Of a stretch of 64,000 nt of DNA, positions 1 to 7,946 are shown in pieces. The position numbers were made by a program, and so were the translations under genes. The notes under the pieces are model-generated. The model worked only from the letters and a program-made list of their open reading frames with translations. It had not been told where the DNA came from and made no database searches. This stretch comes from DATHBD01 sp035296325 (GTDB taxonomy: Bacteria; Actinomycetota; Actinomycetes; Mycobacteriales; Micromonosporaceae). The stretch is taken from assembly GCA_035296325.1 (NCBI GenBank), contig DATHBD010000060.1, forward strand, positions 1 to 64,000, given 5' to 3'. Every line of letters begins with the position of its first letter. Position 1 is the stretch's first letter.

Positions 1-2
1 TC

Positions 3-131
3 GCCATCCTCACCGGCCGCTGGCACACCCTGCGCCACACCACCGCCAGCCCTCGCAACGTCGGCGACATCGTCCGCGCCGCGCTCCACCTCACCCATTT
101 CGAATACCGGTACCTACCCCAACCTTGCTGA
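3..131 (+). CDS. IS transposase, C-terminal end (partial)
   Basis: The frame opening at base 3 is uninterrupted to TGA at 129-131 and encodes about 42 residues. It contains GRWHTLRHTT, SPRNVGDIVRAAL and a short tail. This pattern (GRWxxLxHxTxSPxxxGDIxxAAL) resembles the extreme C-terminus of DDE transposases of the IS5-like groups common in actinomycetes. The catalytic part lies outside the window, so family and intactness cannot be judged. It sits 82 bp upstream of the RHS toxin gene in the same direction, which fits a mobile, variable locus. The assignment rests on a short C-terminal pattern. Confidence 0.6.
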   Translation, partial: AILTGRWHTLRHTTASPRNVGDIVRAALHLTHFEYRYLPQPC

Positions 132-134
132 GAT

Positions 135-149
135 CACGTCATTGACGTG
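135..149. promoter_or_regulatory. Short palindrome upstream of the RHS gene
   Basis: CACGTC-att-GACGTG is a perfect 6-bp inverted repeat with a 3-bp centre between the transposase stop and the RHS start. It could be an operator or a weak terminator for the transposase; the sequence does not decide. No convincing -35/-10 pair was found in 150-200. Confidence 0.3.
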
Positions 150-213
150 GGTTGAATCGTCGCCTTACTGTCTGCCGCAACATCGATAGCTGCATTTAGC
201 GGGGGAGTCTGGC

Positions 214-3200
214 GTGGCCGTGTCCGGTTGGCGTTCGCGTGTGTTCATGTCCATGTCGGATGGCTGGCGGCGGCGGTGGTCGCGGCGGGTCGCGATGGTC
301 CTACCGGCGGTGTTGGTGGTCACTTTGGCGGATGTGCCGGTGTGGTCGGAGCCGGCAGTGGCGGCGCCGGCGGCGCCGGCGGCGAAGCCGCAGTGTCCGG
401 GTGAGCGTCAGGACGCGGTGTCGGCGGTGGTGACGGCGAAGTTGTGTGGCAAGCGTGTTGAGGTGATGGATCGTCGGAGTGAGACGTCGCAGTTGTGGGC
501 GTTGCCGACCGGTGGGTTCAGTCAGGAGATGTTCGCGGCGCCGGTGCGGTTTCAACGCGCTGATGCGTGGGTCGATATTGATGTGACGTTGCAGAAGGCG
601 CCGGATGGTTCGGTGGCGCCGGTGGCGCATCCGAATGGGATGCGGTTCAGTGGCGAGAAGAAGGACGAGGGCACGCACGAACTCGCGAGGGCGACGGTCG
701 ATGGTGAGACGGTCTCGTTGAGTTGGTCGGGGAAGTTGCCTGAGCCGACGCTGTCTGGTGGTCGTGCGACGTATTCCGAGGCGCAGGCCGGGGTCGATGT
801 GGTGGTCGAGGCGACTCCGCGGGGGTTTGAGCAGTTCCTGGTGGTGAAGGACCGGGTCGCGGCGGCGCGGGTCGCGACGTTGCGGATGCCGTTGAAGACG
901 GGGAAGTTGCGGCTTGTCAACGATGCGCCGGGCGCGTTCGCGATGCAGAACGGGTCTGGGGTGACGGTGGGGCGGATGCCGACGCCGAAGGCGTGGGACG
1001 CCGCGGCGCAGACGCCGGGCGCGCCGCGTGCTGAGGTGGCGTTGGGGGTGGCGACGCGGGCGCGGGGCAGCGTGCGTCGTCGGGACGCGACGGGGACACC
1101 GCCGCGGCCGGCCGCGCCCGGGGCGCGGGGGTCCAGCCGTGCGGCTGTTGCGGCTCTGGGGGCTGGTGCGGTTGATGCAGCCGAGGGCACCGGGGAGGTC
1201 GAGCTGGAGCTGTCGGCTGACCCGGCGTGGTTGAACGACGCGGCTCGGACCTACCCGGTGACGTTGGACCCGGAGGTGACGTTCGTGCCGGCGAAGGACG
1301 TGTATGTGCGTTCGGACCTGAGCGCGGATCACTCGGGTGACGACCGCCTGGAGATGGGGTACGGCAAGAACAAGGTAACCGGGACGGAGTCGGTGGCGCG
1401 GACGTTGATGGCGTGGGACACCGGCTTCCTTCCCGGCGCGCAGGTGGCGTCGGCCAATCTGTACCTGCACAACTTCTGGTCCGGTGTGTGCGGGCAGCGA
1501 TGGGACCTGCACAAGGTGGCGGCGTTCACCGCGCCGGTGACCTGGGAGACCACGAAGGATGGATGGGGCAAGTTGATGTCCTCGTCCACGGAGACCGGGG
1601 GCGCGGCGGGGTGCGCTGACGGGTATGTCATGGTCGAGGCGAAGTCGTTGTTCCAGGAAGCTGCCGACGAGGGATTGACGACGACGCATCTGGGTTTGAA
1701 GGCCTTCGATGAGACCAACAGCGCGTCGCACAAGGACTTCTGGTCGTCGGAGCGGGGCAGATTGGTCACGCCGAAGCTGGTGATCGCGTACGAGACGGCG
1801 CCGCTGCTGTCGGATCCGCAGATCCAGCCGAGCAGCGGTGGCTGCGGCGTCGGGGAGGCCAAGGCGTATGTGACGTCGTTGACGCCGCAGTTGCGGGCGA
1901 CGTTGGTGAAGCAGGATGCCACCGCAACGTCGGTGACGTTCCAGTGGTCGGTGGTCGGCGGGGCGAAGATCGGCTCGACGACGGTGGCTGACGTGCCGTC
2001 GGGCACGGTCGCGTCGGCCGGCATCCCGGCGGGGGCGCTGGTCGAGGGCGGCACCTACTCGTGGGAAGCGCAGGCCAGCGGCACGCGTAGCTCGCTGCTG
2101 AAGCGGTGTGAGTTCACGGTTGACACGGTGAAGCCGAAGGTGCCGTTCGTGGCGTCGTCGGTGTACCCATCGACCGCGACGAGCAATACGTGGGGTCGTG
2201 GTGGTGCGGGGCAGGCGGCGGACTTCACGTTCACCCCGGCGACCGGCGACACGGACGTGGTCGCGTACGTCTACCAGCAGGACCTCGATGCGGCGGCGAC
2301 GACGGTCACGGCGACGGGTCAGCCGTGGACGGTGTCGGTGACGCCGAAGGAGGATGGTCGGCGCACGCTCACGGTCCGGTCGAAGGACCGGGCCGGGAAC
2401 CTGTCCGAGCCGGCGACGTATCAGTTCAACGTGGGCCGGGCGGGGTTGAAACTCCCCGCGGCCGGGGCGAACGTGGTGAAGCGGATGAAACTCGCCATCG
2501 ACGGCGACTCGACGTACACGAAGGCGCGGTTCCGCTACCGCCGCGGCCCGGGCGGCATGGAGCACGACGTGCCACTGGCCAACCTGCACAAGGGCAACGG
2601 TGACCGCGCCACCACCTACCCGCTGCCGGTGTCGGATCTGCAGCCGTACGCGGTGTGGAACGCGATGGACACGCTCGGCGAGGTCGGCGGGGTGGTCCAG
2701 GTCTCGGCGAAGCTGTTCACCTCCACCGACCCGGTGGACGCACCCGGGTATCAGACGCAGTGGACGACGGTGACGGTGGACTCCAACGGTGACGGCGCCG
2801 CCGCGAGTGACTTGGGGCCGGCCTCGGTGAACCTGCTCACCGGCGATGCAACCGTCTCCTCCACCGACGTGTCGGAGTTCGGCCTGTCCGTGGGCCGGGT
2901 CGCGTCGTCGCGGGAACCCGCCGACGGGTGGACGCCGCAGGGCGAGCGGGTCAGCCCAGCCACCCAGCAGGTGACCGACCTGGCGGAGTTCTCCGGGGAG
3001 ACCACCGCCACCCTGGCCAGGGTCACTGACCGGGGGCAGGGCTCCTCGACGGATGCGTTGCAGATCACCCCGGGGTGGGAGAACACCGACACGTTCGCCG
3101 CGGTGGGCGGCGACTGGGGCGGGCTGCGTCTGGGCATGCGACCCGGGAAACGATACCGGGCGACAGGGTGGATCTACGTCCCCGCCGCCACCGGCCTCAC

Positions 3201-6200
3201 CGGTGGGCACAACGAGCGGGCGTTGCGGATCGCCGGGTTCGCGCTCAACGCGGCGGGCACGGTCCACGAGGTTCGGTCGCCGAAGGCGACCTGGACCGAG
3301 GGGTGGCAGGAACTCACCGTCGACCTCGTCGTCCCCGCTGGTGCGACGATGGCGTTCTTCCGGCTCTACAACGGCATGCCCGGCAGCACCGGGAAGAAGG
3401 TGTACTGGGACAACATCTCCGTGCGGGAGGTTGTGGCGCCGTTCGGGCCGCAGTGGCGCGGCGGCGCCGCCGACAGTGTCGGCGGAAGCGACTACACCAC
3501 GCTCGAATTCCCGTCCACAGACCTGGTGAAAATCAACACCACGGACGGCGACTGGCTCACGTTCGCCCGTAACACCGCCGGCCAGTTCTTCGGTGAGCCC
3601 GGCGCAGAGGACGTGACGTTGACTAAGATCAACGACACGACGTATCGATTGTCGGACCTGAACGGCACGGTGACCGAGTTCGGCCAGCAAGGTAGCGGGT
3701 TCGTGGTCACCACGACCTGGACTGCGGACAGCGCGTCGACGTCGCGGTACCTATACGACAGTCGTGACTACCGCACATTGGTGCGGCGGGTGATTAATCC
3801 GGTCGAGCCGGGGGTGGGAGACTGCACCACCGACATCCCGGCGCGTGGCTGTGAGGTGTTGGAGTACGACTACTCCACGTCGACGACCGCCACATCAGGC
3901 ACGCCTGGTGATGTGGTCGATCAGATCCGGTCAGTGAAGGTGTGGTCGTGGGACCCGGGGGCGAACAACGGCGGGGGCGCCCAAACGGCCGCCGAGGTGG
4001 CCCGCTATCTGTATGACGACCAGGGTGGATTACGTGAGGTCGGGGACCCGCGACTGGCGCAGCCGTTGAAGACCGTGTACGGCTATGACGGACAGGGCCG
4101 GGTCAACAGCATCACGCCGGCCGGGCAGTTGCCCTGGACGCTGGTCTATGGCTTCACCCCAGGGGCAGACACCAACCAGGGTCGGCTGATGCGGGTGCGC
4201 CGGGCCGCGCTCAAGACCGGCACGAAGGACCAACTCGACGGCGAGATCGCGACGACCGTCGTGTACGGCGTGCCGCTGACAAAGGTCACCGGGGGTCCCG
4301 AAGACCTCGACGCGGCGGCCATCCGACGATGGGGGCAGCAGAGCCTTCCCACCGACGGCACGGCGATCTTCGGCCCCGAAGCCGACCCGGGGACGAGCGC
4401 TGCCAACGCCACCAAGCCGGGCACCCGTGGGTATATCCACGCCACGGTGCATTACATGGACGCCTCTGGGCAGGAGATCAACACCCTGACTCCGGGCGGC
4501 CATTTCGACAGCTCAGAATACGACCAGTACGGCAACGTCGTTCGCGCTCTAGAGGCCACCAACCGCGAACTCGCCCTCGGCACGCTACCCGATGCGGCGT
4601 CGAAGGCCGCCGATCTCGGTCTGCCGGACGACTCGGCTATGCGTGCGGACCTGCTCGCCACGTACAACACCTACAGCGCAGATGGTCTGGACCTGGTCGC
4701 TACGCTGGGCCCGTCGGTGAAGGTGGCGCTCGAGCGCGACCTGTCCGCGCCGGGAAAACCCACGCTGCTTGCCGGGACGCAAGTCGTAGCCCGGCACCGA
4801 ACCACTTACCGATACGACGAGGGCAAGCCGGACGGCACCGCCTACCACCTTCGGACGACCGAAACCAGCGGTGCTGCCGTTGCAGGCTATCCAGATGCCG
4901 ACGTCCGCACCACTCGCACCGGCTACAACGCCGAAAAGGGCGGTACCTCAGGGTGGAAGCTTAAAAAGGAAACCTCTGTCACCACCGCCGCCGGTGTAAA
5001 TCACCTGGTTTATGATTCTGCCGGTCGTACGGTGAAAGCATCGGGGATCGGCTCGAACGGTGCCGACGCCATGGCGACGACCTCAGTGTTCTATACAGCC
5101 AGTGCCAACGCTGATGACCCGGCATGCGAGAACAAACCCGAATGGGCTGGACAGCCGTGCACCACGAGGGCTGCCGGCCCAGCGGCAGGGCATCGTGCTG
5201 ACATGGCCGCGTCCTTGCCGGTCAAGCGCGTGGACTCGTATACCCGCTTCGGGGAGGCGTCCGTCGTGTCCGAGACGTCCAACGGCAAGGTGCGCCGCAC
5301 GTTGACGACTTATGACGTAGCTGATCGGCCCACATCCATCCAAGTCACTTCTGACGAAGGTGTGCCGCTACCAGCCACGATCATCGAGTACGACGTCACG
5401 TCAGGACTTAGCACCGCCACCCGGACCGGCGTGGCCAAGATCTCCCGAGAATACGACCGGCTCGGTCGCATTCTCGCCTATACCGACGCTGACGGCGGGG
5501 TAACCCGCAACGAGTTCGACCGGTTCGGCAAGCAAACCAGAGTGACCGACCCCACCGGTTCGCAGCTCTTCGAATACGACCGCACCGCCGAGCCGCGCGG
5601 ACTGCTCACGTCGGTCACGGACTCCGTGGCGGGTAGGTTCTCGGGTAAGTACTCGGCGGACGGCAAGCTGGTGGAGGTCAGGTACCCCGGGGGTATCACG
5701 CGAACCGACACCCTCGACGCTTCAATGACGCCTGTTGCTCGGCAGTACAAGCGCGATTCGGACGGTGCCGCCATCCACACCGAGTCGATTGTGGAGAACA
5801 GTCAAGGTCAATGGATTAACCACAATTACACGGGCGGGTCGAAGACTTTCGGTTATGACGTCCTCGGCAGGTTGACAACCGTGAAGCAGCTTGACTCCGG
5901 CGCGTCATGCGTAACTCGCGCCTACGCCTACGACAACCGGACCAACCGCACCGGCAAAAAAACCTTCAGTGGCGCGACCTGCGACAGCAACGGTGCACTC
6001 GAAGCAGAGGAAGCCCATACTTACGATACTGCTGACCGGCTCACCGATCGCGGCTACAGCTACGACGATTTCGGTCGCACCACGGCTACTCCGGCCGGGC
6101 TGACCAACACCTTCTACGCCAACGATCTCGTCGCCTCCCAGCAGTTCGGCGACACCCGACAGCAGTGGACCGTCGACCCGGCACAACGGCTACGCGGCTA

Positions 6201-7233
6201 CACCACCCAGAAGGTCATCAACAACGTATGGTCCAACGCTTCGTCCAAGATCAATCATTACGGCGACGACTCAGATGAACCGCGCTGGACCGTTGAGGAC
6301 GTTAAGGCCGGAACGGTCACGAGAAACGTGTCCGGCCTGGACACAGACTTGGTGGCAACGACGTCCCAGACCGGTGATGTGCGGCTGCAACTAACCAACC
6401 TGCACGGCGACGTGGCCGCCACCATCGATCCTACGATGACCGCACCACAGTTCTACTCCTTCGACGAGTTCGGCGTGTCCGCCGCCCGGCAGACGGACCC
6501 GCGCTACGGCTGGCTCGGGGGCAAGCAGCGGTCCGCCGAAGCCCTTGGCGACGTCATCCTTATGGGCGTCCGGCTCTATAGCCCGGGCATCGGCCGATTC
6601 CTCCAGGTCGACCCGGAACCGGGTGGCAGTGCGACATCGTACGACTACTGCAGCGCCGATCCAATCAACTGCTTTGACCTGGACGGCAAGTGGCCGTCAT
6701 TCAAGCGGATGTTCAACTACGTCAAGAACAACGCCGGCAACATCGGGACCGGCCTCGGTATTGCAGCGACCGTCTTGGCGTTCATTCCCGGTGCCCAACC
6801 ATTTGCTGCAGTGCTTGGTGCCGTCGCTACCGGATTTTCGTTGTGGGGCGCATATAATGATGCGCGCTCCGGGAACTGGGGGTCCGCGGGGATTTCCGCT
6901 GCGACCTCGGTGCCCGGTGTCGGTGGCGTTGCGCGCTCGGTACGCCTGCTCCAGGCGGCGCGAACGCTACGCAAGGCTAAGAACATGCGCCGGGCATATC
7001 AGAGCGGAAAGAATTCAAGTAGCCTCAAGCGTCAGCTGAATCGGTCGTTGAAAAAGGCTGACAGGGCCCGTAAGGATGCTCGCCGCGCACTGCGCGGTGA
7101 TGCAAGGTCGGTTGGCGTGACGTTAGTGGACTCAGCGAAGACCGGCTGTGGCTTGCGTAGCCGCTGCCGTAACCGCAAGATGGCCAGGAAAGACGGATCG
7201 TGGTGGGTCGGAACCGGCTACGCCAGGTACTAG
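214..7233 (+). CDS. Secreted RHS/YD-repeat polymorphic toxin
   Basis: A 2339-residue protein. The GTG start follows GGGGGAG at 201-207. Residues 1-50 are a long signal sequence (an Arg-rich patch, a hydrophobic run, then an Ala/Pro-rich segment). About 346-530 look like a DNRLRE-type domain, and about 900-1075 like a carbohydrate-binding jelly-roll ending in VYWDNISVREV. From about 1260 to 2095 there are many YD repeats (YDxxGRxxxxTDADG-like). The RHS-associated core is about 2098-2158 (GVRLYSPGIGRFLQVDPEP, then a DLDG end). The last 181 residues form the variable tip: a 40-residue hydrophobic hairpin-like stretch, a Lys/Arg-rich helix and an unrecognised Cys-containing end (CGLRSRC). RHS shells enclose and release toxic tips, usually in competition with relatives. 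The tip's activity is unknown. The final 600 bp use more A/T-ending codons than the first half, as expected for an exchanged tip. Confidence 0.9.
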   Translation: MAVSGWRSRVFMSMSDGWRRRWSRRVAMVLPAVLVVTLADVPVWSEPAVAAPAAPAAKPQCPGERQDAVSAVVTAKLCGKRVEVMDRRSETSQLWALPTGGFSQEMFAAPVRFQRADAWVDIDVTLQKAPDGSVAPVAHPNGMRFSGEKKDEGTHELARATVDGETVSLSWSGKLPEPTLSGGRATYSEAQAGVDVVVEATPRGFEQFLVVKDRVAAARVATLRMPLKTGKLRLVNDAPGAFAMQNGSGVTVGRMPTPKAWDAAAQTPGAPRAEVALGVATRARGSVRRRDATGTPPRPAAPGARGSSRAAVAALGAGAVDAAEGTGEVELELSADPAWLNDAARTYPVTLDPEVTFVPAKDVYVRSDLSADHSGDDRLEMGYGKNKVTGTESVARTLMAWDTGFLPGAQVASANLYLHNFWSGVCGQRWDLHKVAAFTAPVTWETTKDGWGKLMSSSTETGGAAGCADGYVMVEAKSLFQEAADEGLTTTHLGLKAFDETNSASHKDFWSSERGRLVTPKLVIAYETAPLLSDPQIQPSSGGCGVGEAKAYVTSLTPQLRATLVKQDATATSVTFQWSVVGGAKIGSTTVADVPSGTVASAGIPAGALVEGGTYSWEAQASGTRSSLLKRCEFTVDTVKPKVPFVASSVYPSTATSNTWGRGGAGQAADFTFTPATGDTDVVAYVYQQDLDAAATTVTATGQPWTVSVTPKEDGRRTLTVRSKDRAGNLSEPATYQFNVGRAGLKLPAAGANVVKRMKLAIDGDSTYTKARFRYRRGPGGMEHDVPLANLHKGNGDRATTYPLPVSDLQPYAVWNAMDTLGEVGGVVQVSAKLFTSTDPVDAPGYQTQWTTVTVDSNGDGAAASDLGPASVNLLTGDATVSSTDVSEFGLSVGRVASSREPADGWTPQGERVSPATQQVTDLAEFSGETTATLARVTDRGQGSSTDALQITPGWENTDTFAAVGGDWGGLRLGMRPGKRYRATGWIYVPAATGLTGGHNERALRIAGFALNAAGTVHEVRSPKATWTEGWQELTVDLVVPAGATMAFFRLYNGMPGSTGKKVYWDNISVREVVAPFGPQWRGGAADSVGGSDYTTLEFPSTDLVKINTTDGDWLTFARNTAGQFFGEPGAEDVTLTKINDTTYRLSDLNGTVTEFGQQGSGFVVTTTWTADSASTSRYLYDSRDYRTLVRRVINPVEPGVGDCTTDIPARGCEVLEYDYSTSTTATSGTPGDVVDQIRSVKVWSWDPGANNGGGAQTAAEVARYLYDDQGGLREVGDPRLAQPLKTVYGYDGQGRVNSITPAGQLPWTLVYGFTPGADTNQGRLMRVRRAALKTGTKDQLDGEIATTVVYGVPLTKVTGGPEDLDAAAIRRWGQQSLPTDGTAIFGPEADPGTSAANATKPGTRGYIHATVHYMDASGQEINTLTPGGHFDSSEYDQYGNVVRALEATNRELALGTLPDAASKAADLGLPDDSAMRADLLATYNTYSADGLDLVATLGPSVKVALERDLSAPGKPTLLAGTQVVARHRTTYRYDEGKPDGTAYHLRTTETSGAAVAGYPDADVRTTRTGYNAEKGGTSGWKLKKETSVTTAAGVNHLVYDSAGRTVKASGIGSNGADAMATTSVFYTASANADDPACENKPEWAGQPCTTRAAGPAAGHRADMAASLPVKRVDSYTRFGEASVVSETSNGKVRRTLTTYDVADRPTSIQVTSDEGVPLPATIIEYDVTSGLSTATRTGVAKISREYDRLGRILAYTDADGGVTRNEFDRFGKQTRVTDPTGSQLFEYDRTAEPRGLLTSVTDSVAGRFSGKYSADGKLVEVRYPGGITRTDTLDASMTPVARQYKRDSDGAAIHTESIVENSQGQWINHNYTGGSKTFGYDVLGRLTTVKQLDSGASCVTRAYAYDNRTNRTGKKTFSGATCDSNGALEAEEAHTYDTADRLTDRGYSYDDFGRTTATPAGLTNTFYANDLVASQQFGDTRQQWTVDPAQRLRGYTTQKVINNVWSNASSKINHYGDDSDEPRWTVEDVKAGTVTRNVSGLDTDLVATTSQTGDVRLQLTNLHGDVAATIDPTMTAPQFYSFDEFGVSAARQTDPRYGWLGGKQRSAEALGDVILMGVRLYSPGIGRFLQVDPEPGGSATSYDYCSADPINCFDLDGKWPSFKRMFNYVKNNAGNIGTGLGIAATVLAFIPGAQPFAAVLGAVATGFSLWGAYNDARSGNWGSAGISAATSVPGVGGVARSVRLLQAARTLRKAKNMRRAYQSGKNSSSLKRQLNRSLKKADRARKDARRALRGDARSVGVTLVDSAKTGCGLRSRCRNRKMARKDGSWWVGTGYARY

Positions 7234-7262
7234 GTTAGATTCACTCCAGAAAGGTTGAGAAG

Positions 7263-7742
7263 ATGATCGTTCCATCCTCCGGGCGTCGGCTCGCGCCCGA
7301 TGTTGCGGTCATCCTTGCCAGAGTCTTGGGTCGACCACTATGCCGACTCCTTGACGAAGACGACCCGGACTCCGTGGTGTCGGATCTCACCGACACCACG
7401 GACTCCTGGGACAACTATTCGATCAACCATTCCACGCGCGGGATGACTTGGTTGGTTGCTACAGCGGTGTTCTTCATCCTGGGGGTCCTGGCAGCTGCGG
7501 CGGAGAACGTGTTCCTGCAGCTGGCGCAGGATCCGGTGTCAGGTCCGATGGAGATCGTCTTCGGCGTTTGTATGGTCACCGCCATCCTGCACGGCGTAGC
7601 CCTTCTTGCTGTGCACCGACAAGAAAGGCGCACGCATGACTCGAAGCCGGGGAGGTACGCGCGGATCTTACTAGCGCCCGGTAACCGGTACTTTGTTGGG
7701 GCGGTGCTCCTAGTGCTCTCTATCTTCGTACTGTCGCGTTAG
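7263..7742 (+). CDS. Membrane protein, probable immunity partner of the RHS tip
   Basis: A 159-residue protein starting 29 bp after the RHS stop, with AGAAAGG at 7248-7254 ahead of the ATG. Residues 1-58 are soluble and acidic. Three hydrophobic segments follow at about 60-81, 92-115 and 138-157. I recognise no family. Position directly behind an RHS tip, small size and atypical codon use are the usual marks of an immunity gene; this is inference from position. A membrane-embedded immunity protein would fit a toxin acting at or across the membrane, and the tip does contain a hydrophobic region. It could instead be an unrelated small membrane protein. Confidence 0.65.
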   Translation: MIVPSSGRRLAPDVAVILARVLGRPLCRLLDEDDPDSVVSDLTDTTDSWDNYSINHSTRGMTWLVATAVFFILGVLAAAAENVFLQLAQDPVSGPMEIVFGVCMVTAILHGVALLAVHRQERRTHDSKPGRYARILLAPGNRYFVGAVLLVLSIFVLSR

Positions 7743-7832
7743 GTGCGCTTCGGCGAGGATGATCGGACCGCCCGGATCAGCCCGCCACGCCAGTCAGGTA
7801 CTCACGTGATGACCCAAGGATCATCAATCGGC

Positions 7833-7874
7833 CCGATCATCGGTGTGTCGCACAGCCGTACGCCCGATGATCGG
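7833..7874. terminator. Inverted repeat between convergent genes
   Basis: CCGATCATCGG at 7833-7843 and CCGATGATCGG at 7864-7874 form a perfect 11-bp inverted repeat with a 20-nt loop. It lies between the stop of the putative immunity gene (7742) and that of the convergent GH2 gene (7947), so it may serve both as a terminator. There is no T-tract. The 204 bp between the genes show no other gene. Confidence 0.5.
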
Positions 7875-7946
7875 AGTTCGGTACGCACTGACGGGACGTA
7901 TCTACCGCTGATGATGCAATGCCGGCCCAGCCGGCCGCGTCGGTGC

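Noticed and set aside
301..3690. Open minus-strand frame of 1129 codons opposite the RHS gene
   Set aside because: Arg/Pro/His-rich shadow caused by GC bias in the real gene; no ribosome-binding site or domain.
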